A stretch of 64,000 nt of DNA from Comamonadaceae bacterium UBA4962 (GTDB lineage: Bacteria; Pseudomonadota; Gammaproteobacteria; Burkholderiales; Burkholderiaceae_C). The translations under genes and the position numbers were made by a program. This document shows positions 1-7,101 of the stretch, piece after piece; position 1 is the first letter of the stretch, and each line of letters begins with the position of its first letter. A model generated the notes under the pieces. That model had not been told where the DNA came from. It saw only the letters and a list, made by a program, of their open reading frames with translations, and ran no database searches. The stretch is from positions 563 to 64,562 of the forward strand of contig DHAE01000014.1 in assembly GCA_002397315.1 (NCBI GenBank). The letters are read 5' to 3'.

Positions 1-204
1 GCACTGCGCCACGCCGCACGAAACCGCGATCACCTCCGTGACCACGCCCTTTTCCTTCAGCCGCACGGCCTCCTCCACGGCGATCTCGTCGAACGGATTC
101 ATGCTCATCTTCACGTTCGCGATGTCCACACCCGTGTTGTCCGACTTCACGCGGACCTTCACGTTGTAGTCCACCACGCGCTTGACGGGGACCAGGATTT
201 TCAT
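1..204 (-). CDS. etfB: Electron transfer flavoprotein beta subunit, 3' end cut by window edge
   Basis: The first 68 codons are visible and the rest lies left of the window. The N-terminus MKILVPVKRVVDYNVKVRV and the following MSMNPFDEIAVEEAVRLKE segment are characteristic of EtfB. EtfB pairs with EtfA to carry electrons from acyl-CoA dehydrogenases to ETF-ubiquinone oxidoreductase. The gene is on the same strand as, and 66 bp downstream of, the Bug receptor gene. That places it at the end of an operon holding two acyl-CoA dehydrogenases, its natural electron donors. Start ATG at 202-204. The family call is secure; whether it is co-transcribed with the operon is inferred. Confidence 0.93.
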   Translation of the reverse strand, partial: MKILVPVKRVVDYNVKVRVKSDNTGVDIANVKMSMNPFDEIAVEEAVRLKEKGVVTEVIAVSCGVAQC

Positions 205-270
205 GGGATGACCTCGTTGGATAAAGAATGGAAGAAAAAGAGGGGATGCAGGGGGGATCGGGACGTCCGG

Positions 271-1302
271 TCACTCGGCTGCGACGCCCTTGTCGCGGAT
301 GATCCCGCCCCACTTGGCGTAGTCCTGCCGCACGCGCTCGGCCATCTGCGCCGGGTCCTGGAAGTGCGCGATCGCGCCCGCGCCCAGCAGCCGATCCTGC
401 ACGTCCTTCTCGGCCAGGATCTGCCGCACCTCGCCGGCCACGCGGTCCACCACCGCCTTCGGCGTGCCGCGCGGTGCCATCAGGCCGCCCCACGAGACCG
501 CGTCGTAGCCCTGGAAGCCCTGTTCGGCGATCGTCGGCACGTCGGGCAGCATCGCCACGCGCCGCGGCGAGCCCACGGCGAGGGCGCGCAGCTTGCCGGC
601 CTGCACGTGCGGCAGCGCGGCCACCAGGTCGGCGTACATCACCGGCACCTGGCCGCCGATGGTGTCGGTGATCGCGGGCACGCCGCCCTTGTAGGGCACG
701 TGCTGCATGTCGAAGCCGCCCATCTGCTTGAGCAGCTCCATGCTCAGGTGGCCGAAACTGCCGGTGCCCGAGCTGGTGTAGTTCATCGGCGTCTTCTGCG
801 CCTTGGCGTGGGCGATGAGCTGCGGCAGGGTCTTCACGTCGGGCAGTTGCGCGGGATTGACCACCACCACGATCGGCAGGTCGTACACCGTGGCCACGGG
901 CGTGAAGTCCTTCAGCGTGTCGTAGCCGGTCTTCTTGTAGAGGTGCGGCGCCAGCAGCGTGGGCGTGGCCAGCATCATCAGCGTGTAGCCATCCGGATCG
1001 GACTTGGCCACCTGCAGCGCGGCGATCGAGCCCGAGGCGCCCGGCCGGTTGTCCACCACCACGGCCTGGCCGAGCCGCTCGGCCAGCTTCTGCCCCACGA
1101 TGCGCGACGCCGTGTCGGTGGGCCCGCCCGCGGGGAACGGCACCACCAGCCGGATCATCTTGCCGGGCCAGGCACCGGCCGGCGCGGACGGCTGCGCCCC
1201 GGCCTGACCGGCCGACAGCAGCGCGAGCGGCCCGGCGGCGGCGAGGCCCAGCAGCGTGCGGCGGGTGGCGCGGGCCAGGGGGGCAGTGGGGAACAAAGGC
1301 AT
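271..1302 (-). CDS. Bug-family tripartite tricarboxylate transporter substrate-binding protein
   Basis: Periplasmic receptor of the Bug/TctC family, 343 aa, which binds organic acids for tripartite tricarboxylate transporters. The N-terminus has a twin-Arg-like signal (RATRRTLLGLAAAGPLALLSAG, split by an AGA cleavage region). The mature part opens with the family hallmark IRLVVPFPAGGPTD and continues with VVDNRPGASG and a GSFGHLSMELLK stretch. The start chosen is the ATG at 1300-1302, preceded by GGAGACC; the frame stays open upstream without a signal-like sequence. No TctA/TctB membrane partners are visible, so the permease must lie elsewhere or be shared. It is the last gene before etfB. 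Substrate unknown; an organic or aromatic acid handled by the operon is the best guess. Confidence 0.88.
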   Translation of the reverse strand: MPLFPTAPLARATRRTLLGLAAAGPLALLSAGQAGAQPSAPAGAWPGKMIRLVVPFPAGGPTDTASRIVGQKLAERLGQAVVVDNRPGASGSIAALQVAKSDPDGYTLMMLATPTLLAPHLYKKTGYDTLKDFTPVATVYDLPIVVVVNPAQLPDVKTLPQLIAHAKAQKTPMNYTSSGTGSFGHLSMELLKQMGGFDMQHVPYKGGVPAITDTIGGQVPVMYADLVAALPHVQAGKLRALAVGSPRRVAMLPDVPTIAEQGFQGYDAVSWGGLMAPRGTPKAVVDRVAGEVRQILAEKDVQDRLLGAGAIAHFQDPAQMAERVRQDYAKWGGIIRDKGVAAE

Positions 1303-1447
1303 TCGGGGGGTCTCCGGTTCGGTTCTGGGTTCAGGGAAAACAGGGAAAGAAAATGGTGGCGGCGCTGCTCCGGCGCCACGGGGGCAGGGGTACCCGCGCG
1401 CAGCCGGCACTGTGGCCAGGGCGGCTGCGCGCGGGCGCGCGCATGCG

Positions 1448-2458
1448 TCAGTCGAGCTTGGCGCCGGCCGCCTCGACCAGCGCCTTCCAGACCGGCATGT
1501 CGCGGCGGTAGTTGGCCTGGAACGCCTCGGGGCTGTTCATGAGCGGCATGAAGCCCGCGCCGCGGATGCGTTCGAGCAGCTTCGGATCGCGGGCGATCTC
1601 GCGCAGATGCGCCTGGAGCACGTCCATCACCTCCCTGGGCAGGTTCGCGGGGCCGCCCATGGCGACCCAGCCGAAGATGGCATATGCATCGTCCGTCACG
1701 CCCTGCTCGTGGATGGTGGGCACCTGGGGCAGGATGTCCATGCGCTGCGTTCCGGTCACGCCGATGGCCTTGAGGCGGCCCGAGTCGATGAAGGGCTTGG
1801 TGTTCTGCGCGCTGGAGAAGCACAGCTGCAATTGCCCGCCGATCAGGTCCTGGATCATGGGCGCCTCGCCCTTGTAGGCGACGTGGGACATGTCGGCGTC
1901 CTGCGTCTTGCTCATGTAGGCGCCGCCCAGGTGCGCGTACGAGCCCACGCCCCAGGAGCCGTACGAGACCTTGCCCCGGTTCGCCTTCACGTAGGCGAGC
2001 AGTTCCTTCATGTTGCCGGCGGGCACGGAAGGGTGCACCACCAGCGTGACGGGCGCGGCCGCGATCTGCGTGATCAGCGTCAGGTCCTTCTGCGGGTCGT
2101 AGGGCAGCTTGGTGTAGAGGAACTGGTTGATCAGCATCGAGGTGCTGAGCGAGAGCAGCAGCGTGTAGCCGTCAGGTGCGGCCTTGGCGACCGCGTCGGT
2201 GCCCAGGATGCCGGCGGCGCCGCCCCGGTTGTCCACCACCACCGGCTGGCCCAGGCGCTGCGACAGGGCTTCGCCCACGCTGCGGGCGATGATGTCGGTG
2301 GCGCCGCCGGCGTTGAACGGCACGACGAGCCGGATCGGCTTCGTGGGCCAGGTGGCCGCCTTCGGGGTCTGGGCGGGGGCCGTGCCCAGCCAGCCGGCGC
2401 CGCCGAGCGCGGCCATGCCGTGCAGCACGGCGCGGCGGTTGAATCGGGAACCTGTCAT
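1448..2458 (-). CDS. Second Bug-family substrate-binding protein
   Basis: A second periplasmic receptor of the Bug/TctC family, 336 aa, directly upstream of the first and only distantly similar to it. The signal region starts MTGSRFNRRAVLHGMAALGG and ends near TAPAQ. The mature protein carries IRLVVPFNAGGATD and VVDNRGGAAG, the same ligand-binding hallmarks as its neighbour. The start ATG at 2456-2458 has the leader GGAGACAACACC. A G+C-rich perfect hairpin (1427-1442) lies just past the stop codon in the 145-bp gap before the next Bug gene. Two different receptors in one operon suggest two related substrates or two affinities. No transporter membrane genes are nearby. Confidence 0.87.
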   Translation of the reverse strand: MTGSRFNRRAVLHGMAALGGAGWLGTAPAQTPKAATWPTKPIRLVVPFNAGGATDIIARSVGEALSQRLGQPVVVDNRGGAAGILGTDAVAKAAPDGYTLLLSLSTSMLINQFLYTKLPYDPQKDLTLITQIAAAPVTLVVHPSVPAGNMKELLAYVKANRGKVSYGSWGVGSYAHLGGAYMSKTQDADMSHVAYKGEAPMIQDLIGGQLQLCFSSAQNTKPFIDSGRLKAIGVTGTQRMDILPQVPTIHEQGVTDDAYAIFGWVAMGGPANLPREVMDVLQAHLREIARDPKLLERIRGAGFMPLMNSPEAFQANYRRDMPVWKALVEAAGAKLD

Positions 2459-2547
2459 GGTGTTGTCTCCGGGGGTTCTCTGTGGAAGGTTCGGCCCCGG
2501 TGCGCCGCCTCTGCGGGCGGCCTGGTGCACCGGGCCGGCGGGGGAAA

Positions 2548-3810
2548 TCAGGCGGGCGGCAGGGGTGCCTCCGGCAGGGTCAGCACGCCGCGCTGCTGCA
2601 GACCCTGCAGTTCTTGGTCGCTCAGTTGCAGCAGGCGCTGCAGCACTTCGCGCGTGCCCTCGCCCAGCGTGGGCGGCGCATGGCGGATGGGCAGGCGCTG
2701 GCCGTTCAGCCGATACGGCGGCGCGAACACCGGCGTGGTGCCCACCACGGGGTGCGGCATGTCCTGCAGCAGGCCGCCGCGCCGCGTGCGCTCGCTGGTG
2801 AGCGCTTCGTGCAGGCCGGCCACCTTGCCGCAGGGAATGCCGCAGGCCGTCATGCGCTCCAGCAGCACGTCGCGCGGGAAGCCGCGGATCAGCTCCGTCA
2901 GCATCGGGCCGATCTCGTGGCGGTTCTTCGCGCGCTGCACGTTGGTGGCGAAACGCGGGTCTTCCACGATGTCGGGCCGTTCGATCACCTGGCGGCAGAA
3001 CTTGTCGAACTGCGCGTTGTTGCCCACGGCGATGATGAGCGGGCCGTCGGCCGCCTCGAACATGCCGTAGGGCACGATGGACGGGTGGGCGTTGCCGTAG
3101 CGTGCCGGGTCGTGGCCCAGCTGCATCGCATCGAGCCCGTAGTAGCCGGTGACCATGAGTCCGCAGTCGTAGAGCGCCATCTCGATGAGGCGGCCCCGGC
3201 CGGTGCGGCTGCGCTGGAACAGGGCCGCCAGCACGGCCTGCGCGGCGTACATGCCGGTCATCAGGTCGACCACGGCCACGCCGAATTTCAGCGGCGGCTG
3301 CGAGGCCTCGCCGTTGAGCGCCATGAGCCCCGCCTCGCCCTGGATCACCAGGTCGTAGCCCGGCCGCTTGGCCTCCGGGCCGGTCACGTCGTAGCCGGCC
3401 ACGGCGCAGTAGATCAGGTCGGGCTTGATGGCCTTGAGCTGTTCGTAGCCCAGGCCCAGTTTCTCGGCGCCGCCGGTCTTGAAGTTGTGGATCACCACGT
3501 CGAACTGCGGCAGCAGCTCGTGCACGATCTTCGCGCCCTCGGCGCTCTGCAGGTCCAGCGTGATCGACCGCTTGTTGCGGTTCATGCTGTTGTAGTAGGT
3601 GGTCTCGGTCTTGCCGATGCGCATGCCCCAGTCGCGCGTGTCGTCGCCGCGGCCGGGATGCTCCACCTTCACCACCTCGGCGCCGAAATCGGCCAGCACC
3701 TGGCCGCACAGCGGCCCGGCGAACACGCGCGAGAGGTCGAGCACGCGCACGCCCTCCAGCGGAAAGTCGATGGCGTCCGCCGATGCGGCGTCAGGGGTGG
3801 TGGCGTTCAA
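2548..3810 (-). CDS. Class III (CaiB/BaiF) CoA transferase
   Basis: Transfers CoA between acyl groups, probably activating the imported acid for beta-oxidation. The N-terminal Rossmann segment reads LEGVRVLDLSRVFAGPLCGQ, followed by the family VVKVEHPGRGDDTR and a long interlocked-dimer C-terminus. The likely catalytic Asp, by analogy with formyl-CoA transferase, is in VVDLMTGMYAAQ (Asp182). About 420 aa, normal for the family. Start: I favour TTG at 3808-3810 because GGAGACAAGACA sits just before it. The ATG at 3826-3828 is in frame but has no Shine-Dalgarno sequence and would itself overlap this leader. It lies between an enoyl-CoA hydratase and a Bug receptor gene in the same operon. Confidence 0.9.
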   Translation of the reverse strand: MNATTPDAASADAIDFPLEGVRVLDLSRVFAGPLCGQVLADFGAEVVKVEHPGRGDDTRDWGMRIGKTETTYYNSMNRNKRSITLDLQSAEGAKIVHELLPQFDVVIHNFKTGGAEKLGLGYEQLKAIKPDLIYCAVAGYDVTGPEAKRPGYDLVIQGEAGLMALNGEASQPPLKFGVAVVDLMTGMYAAQAVLAALFQRSRTGRGRLIEMALYDCGLMVTGYYGLDAMQLGHDPARYGNAHPSIVPYGMFEAADGPLIIAVGNNAQFDKFCRQVIERPDIVEDPRFATNVQRAKNRHEIGPMLTELIRGFPRDVLLERMTACGIPCGKVAGLHEALTSERTRRGGLLQDMPHPVVGTTPVFAPPYRLNGQRLPIRHAPPTLGEGTREVLQRLLQLSDQELQGLQQRGVLTLPEAPLPPA

Positions 3811-3894
3811 TGTCTTGTCTCCAGTCATTCGTTCATTGTGGGGCGGCGGGCGGCGTGGCCGCTGCCCCCTGCGCGACCCGGCAGGGCAAGCGCT

Positions 3895-4704
3895 TCAGGC
3901 CGCAGGGCCGCGCAGTCGCCCGTAATCGGGCGCGCGCTTTTCCAGGAAGGCGGCGATGCCCTCGCGCGACTCATCGGTCTCCTGCGACAGCACCATGCTC
4001 TGCGCTTCGCTCTCCAGTTGCTCTTCGAGCGTGGCCTGGGGCGCCGCCAGACACAGCGCCTTGATGCGCGCCATGGCCTGCTGCGGCCCGTTCGCCACGC
4101 TGGCGGCCAGTGCCAGCGCGCCCGCCAGTGCCTCGCCCGGTTCGGCCAGGCGGTTGACGGCGCCGAGGGCATGCAGGCGCTCGCCCGAAATCCGCTCCCC
4201 CGTCAGGCACAGCTCCGTCAGCACCTGGCGCGACACGAACTCGGCCAGGAAGGCCGTCGCGCCGCCGTCGGGCGTGAGGCCCACCTTCACGTAGGCCACG
4301 GAGAAGACGGCATCGCGCGCCGCCACCAGCATGTCGCAGGCCAGCGCCAGCGACAGGCCCGCGCCGGCCGCCGCACCCTCCACGGCCGCGATCACCGGCT
4401 TGCCGCTGCCGCGCACCGCACGGATCAGGTCGTGCAGGCCTTCCAGCTTGGCGCGGCGCTCTTCGATGGGCAACTCGCGCCGCTTCGCCAATTGGCGCAG
4501 ATCGCCGCCCGCGCAGAAGTGGCCGCCTTCGCCGGTGAGCACGATGGCGCCCACCGCGGGATCCTGCTGCGCAGCGGCCAGCGCCGCGGTCAGCGCGGCA
4601 TAGAACGCGGGCGACAGGGCGTTGCGCGCGGCGGTGTTGTTGTTGCTGAGCACCAGCACGGCGCCTTCGCGGCGCTGCAGCAGGGGCGCGGTCGTCTCCG
4701 TCAT
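3895..4704 (-). CDS. Enoyl-CoA hydratase/isomerase family protein
   Basis: Crotonase-fold protein of 269 aa that hydrates or isomerises enoyl-CoA intermediates. The oxyanion hole is formed by the backbone around GGHFCAGGDL (residues 60-69) and GAAAGAGLSLALACD (110-124). The usual hydratase glutamates are not at their standard places. An Asp in VGLTPDGGAT (Asp146) sits where PaaG-type isomerases keep an acidic residue, so isomerase activity is at least as likely as hydratase. Start ATG 4702-4704 with AAGGAT upstream. Its position between the acyl-CoA dehydrogenase pair and the CoA transferase fits a beta-oxidation role. Exact reaction not settled. Confidence 0.86.
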   Translation of the reverse strand: MTETTAPLLQRREGAVLVLSNNNTAARNALSPAFYAALTAALAAAQQDPAVGAIVLTGEGGHFCAGGDLRQLAKRRELPIEERRAKLEGLHDLIRAVRGSGKPVIAAVEGAAAGAGLSLALACDMLVAARDAVFSVAYVKVGLTPDGGATAFLAEFVSRQVLTELCLTGERISGERLHALGAVNRLAEPGEALAGALALAASVANGPQQAMARIKALCLAAPQATLEEQLESEAQSMVLSQETDESREGIAAFLEKRAPDYGRLRGPAA

Positions 4705-4725
4705 GGGCTGGGATCCTTCTTCGTC

Positions 4726-5865
4726 TTATGCGGGTTGATTCAAAGCGATATAGCGCGCCAGGTGGTGGTCCTCATCGCCCAGCTGGTGGTCGATCATCAC
4801 CAGCCGCTTCGCATAGTGCGCCAGCGGGAGTTCCCAGGTCATGCCGATACCCCCATGCATCTGGATGCTTTCCTCGGCCACGAGCGTGCCGATGCGGCCG
4901 ATGCTGAACTTGGCGGCCGAGAGCGCCCGCTCGCGCGCGGTGCGGTCCGCGCCGTCGATCGCGGCCGCGGCGTTGATGACGGCCGAGCGGGCCTGCTCCA
5001 CCTCCAGCAGCAGATCGGCCATGCGGTGCTGCAGCGCCTGGAAGCTGCCGATCGGCACGCCGAACTGCTTGCGGGTGCGCAGGTATTCCAGCGTGTGTTC
5101 CTTGGCCACGTCCATCGCGCCCACGGCCTCGGCGCAGAGCGCCAGCAGGCCCCAGCCCACGGCGCGCTCCAGCAGCGCGGCGCCCTCGCCCTCCGCGCCG
5201 AGCAGCGCGTCCGCGCCCACGGCCACGTTCGTGAAGACCAGTTCGGCCGTGCGGCCGCCGTCGATGCGGCCATGGCCCCGGCGCGTGATTCCGGCGGCAT
5301 CGCCGGGCACCAGGAACAGGGAGATACCCGCGGCGTCGAAGGTGCTGCCGCCCGTGCGGGCCGACACCAGCAGCCAGCCGGCGCTGTCGCCGAACAGCAC
5401 CACGCCCTTGGCGCCGTCGATCACCCAGCCATCGCCCGCGCGGCGCGCGGTGGCCGCCACGCGCGTCGGCTCGTAATGGCCGCCCGGCTCGTCGTGCGCC
5501 AGCGCGGCCACGGCCTCGCCGGCCACCAGCGGTGCCAGCACGGTGTCCTTCTGCGCGGCGCTGCCGGCCGCCGCCACGGCGCGGCCCACCACCAGGGCGC
5601 CGAGCAACGGTTCGGCGACGAGGCCGCGGCCCAGGCGCTCGAACACCACGCTGACGTCGAAGCCCGCTCCGCCGAAGCCGCCGTCGGCCTCGGTGAACAG
5701 CGCGCCGATCGCGCCCAGCTCGGCGAAGCCGCGGTACAGGCCGGGGCTGTGGCCCTGCGCGCCGTAGGCGGCATGGTTGCGCTGCTCGATGCCGGACTGC
5801 CCGGCGATGAAGCGGTCCAGCGTGTCCGCCAGCATGCGGCGGTCTTCGGTGTGTTCGAAATTCAT
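4726..5865 (-). CDS. Acyl-CoA dehydrogenase, small-subunit-like (PimD-type)
   Basis: FAD-dependent acyl-CoA dehydrogenase fold, 379 aa, oxidising an acyl-CoA to the enoyl-CoA and passing electrons to ETF. The C-terminal domain contains RKQFGVPIGSFQALQHRMAD and IQMHGGIGMTWELPLAHY, both family hallmarks. The usual catalytic YEGT motif is missing; the end reads YAKRLVMIDHQLGDEDHHL. It follows the 398-aa paralogue by 4 bp. This arrangement and the motif loss match heteromeric acyl-CoA dehydrogenases, such as the PimC/PimD pair proposed for pimeloyl-CoA, where two unlike subunits share one site. The substrate is not evident from sequence. Confidence 0.88.
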   Translation of the reverse strand: MNFEHTEDRRMLADTLDRFIAGQSGIEQRNHAAYGAQGHSPGLYRGFAELGAIGALFTEADGGFGGAGFDVSVVFERLGRGLVAEPLLGALVVGRAVAAAGSAAQKDTVLAPLVAGEAVAALAHDEPGGHYEPTRVAATARRAGDGWVIDGAKGVVLFGDSAGWLLVSARTGGSTFDAAGISLFLVPGDAAGITRRGHGRIDGGRTAELVFTNVAVGADALLGAEGEGAALLERAVGWGLLALCAEAVGAMDVAKEHTLEYLRTRKQFGVPIGSFQALQHRMADLLLEVEQARSAVINAAAAIDGADRTARERALSAAKFSIGRIGTLVAEESIQMHGGIGMTWELPLAHYAKRLVMIDHQLGDEDHHLARYIALNQPA

Positions 5866-5869
5866 GGCG

Positions 5870-7066
5870 TCACAGTCCGAGGATCATCTTGGAGATGATG
5901 TTTTTCTGGATCTCGTTGGAGCCGCCGAAGATCGACAGCTTGCGGTAGTTGAAGTAGTTCGCCGCAGCGGCAGCGGCGCCCTCCGGCCCCACGGCCCGGT
6001 CTTCGTGGCCGGCGTGCAGCGCCTCTTCCTCGAAGGGCAGCGCGTACGGGCCCATGGCGCGGCGCGTGAGCGAGAGGATCTCCTGGCGGATCTCGGTGCC
6101 GCGGATCTTCAGCATGGAGCTTTCCGCGCCCGGCACGCCGCCGCCGGCCACCGCGGCGATCACGCGCAGGTTGGTGGTCTTCATGTTCTCCAGGTCGATC
6201 TCCACGCGGGCGAGACGCGCCGCGAACAGCGGGTCCTGCGCGAGCGGACGACCGTTGCACTGCACGGTGGCGGCCACGCGCTTCAACTTCTCCAGCGCAG
6301 CCACCGAGAAGCCCACGCCCGCGATGTTGGTGCGCTCGTAGGTCAGCAGGTACTTGGCGTAGGTCCAGCCCTTGTTCTCCTCGCCCACCAGGTTCTCGGC
6401 CGGCACCTTCACGTCGGTGAAGAACACCTCGTTCACCTCGTGCTCGCCGTCCAGCGTGATGATCGGGCGCACCTCGACGCCGGGCGAGCGCATGTCCACC
6501 AGCAGGAAGCTGATGCCCGACTGCGCCTTGGCCTCGCGGTCGGTGCGCACCAGGCAGAAGATCATGTTGGCGTGCTGGCCGAGCGTGGTCCAGGTCTTCT
6601 GGCCGTTGACGACGTAGTGGTCGCCCTGGCGCACGGCGGTGGTCTTCACCGAGGCCAGGTCCGATCCCGCGCCGGGCTCCGAATAGCCCTGGCACCACCA
6701 GTCCTCGCCGTTCAGGATGCGCGGCAGCCAGTACTGCTTCTGCGCCTCGTTGCCGTATTTGATGAGCACCGGGCCCAGCATGTTCACGCCGAAGGGCACG
6801 ATGCGCGGCGCACCGGCCAGCGCGCACTCGTTCTCGAAGATGAACTTCTGCACGGCGTTCCAGCCCGGCCCGCCGTACTGCTCGGGCCAGTGGTTCGCGA
6901 GCCAGCCGCGCGCGTTCAGGATCGCGTGCCAGCGCTCCATGTCGGCCTTGTCCAGGCGCAGGCCGGCGCGCACCTTGTGCGACAGGTCGGCGGGCAGGTG
7001 CTCTTTGAGGAAGGCCTGCACTTCGTCGCGGAAGGCTTCCTCCTGGGGGGTGAATTGCAGATCCAT
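5870..7066 (-). CDS. Acyl-CoA dehydrogenase, large-subunit-like (PimC-type)
   Basis: Acyl-CoA dehydrogenase of 398 aa. Flavin and substrate-site motifs are clear: QGYSEPGAGSDLASVKT, WTTLGQHANMIFCLVRTD, and a C-terminus LSIFGGSNEIQKNIISKMIL. The position of the canonical catalytic Glu (YEGT) is occupied by FGGS. As in its neighbour 4 bp downstream, this points to a two-subunit enzyme rather than two independent dehydrogenases. The start ATG at 7064-7066 is preceded by GAAAGACC. The order dehydrogenase-large, dehydrogenase-small, hydratase, CoA transferase, receptors forms a coherent uptake and oxidation cassette. Confidence 0.9.
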   Translation of the reverse strand: MDLQFTPQEEAFRDEVQAFLKEHLPADLSHKVRAGLRLDKADMERWHAILNARGWLANHWPEQYGGPGWNAVQKFIFENECALAGAPRIVPFGVNMLGPVLIKYGNEAQKQYWLPRILNGEDWWCQGYSEPGAGSDLASVKTTAVRQGDHYVVNGQKTWTTLGQHANMIFCLVRTDREAKAQSGISFLLVDMRSPGVEVRPIITLDGEHEVNEVFFTDVKVPAENLVGEENKGWTYAKYLLTYERTNIAGVGFSVAALEKLKRVAATVQCNGRPLAQDPLFAARLARVEIDLENMKTTNLRVIAAVAGGGVPGAESSMLKIRGTEIRQEILSLTRRAMGPYALPFEEEALHAGHEDRAVGPEGAAAAAANYFNYRKLSIFGGSNEIQKNIISKMILGL

Positions 7067-7101
7067 GGGGTCTTTCGTGGGTCGCTCGTGCTGTCGTTCG
7101 G

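Noticed and set aside
2482..5898. A 1,138-codon plus-strand open frame opposite the acyl-CoA operon
   Set aside because: It is Arg/His/Ala-rich with no domain, lies antisense to well-supported genes and is the usual artefact of high G+C codon use.
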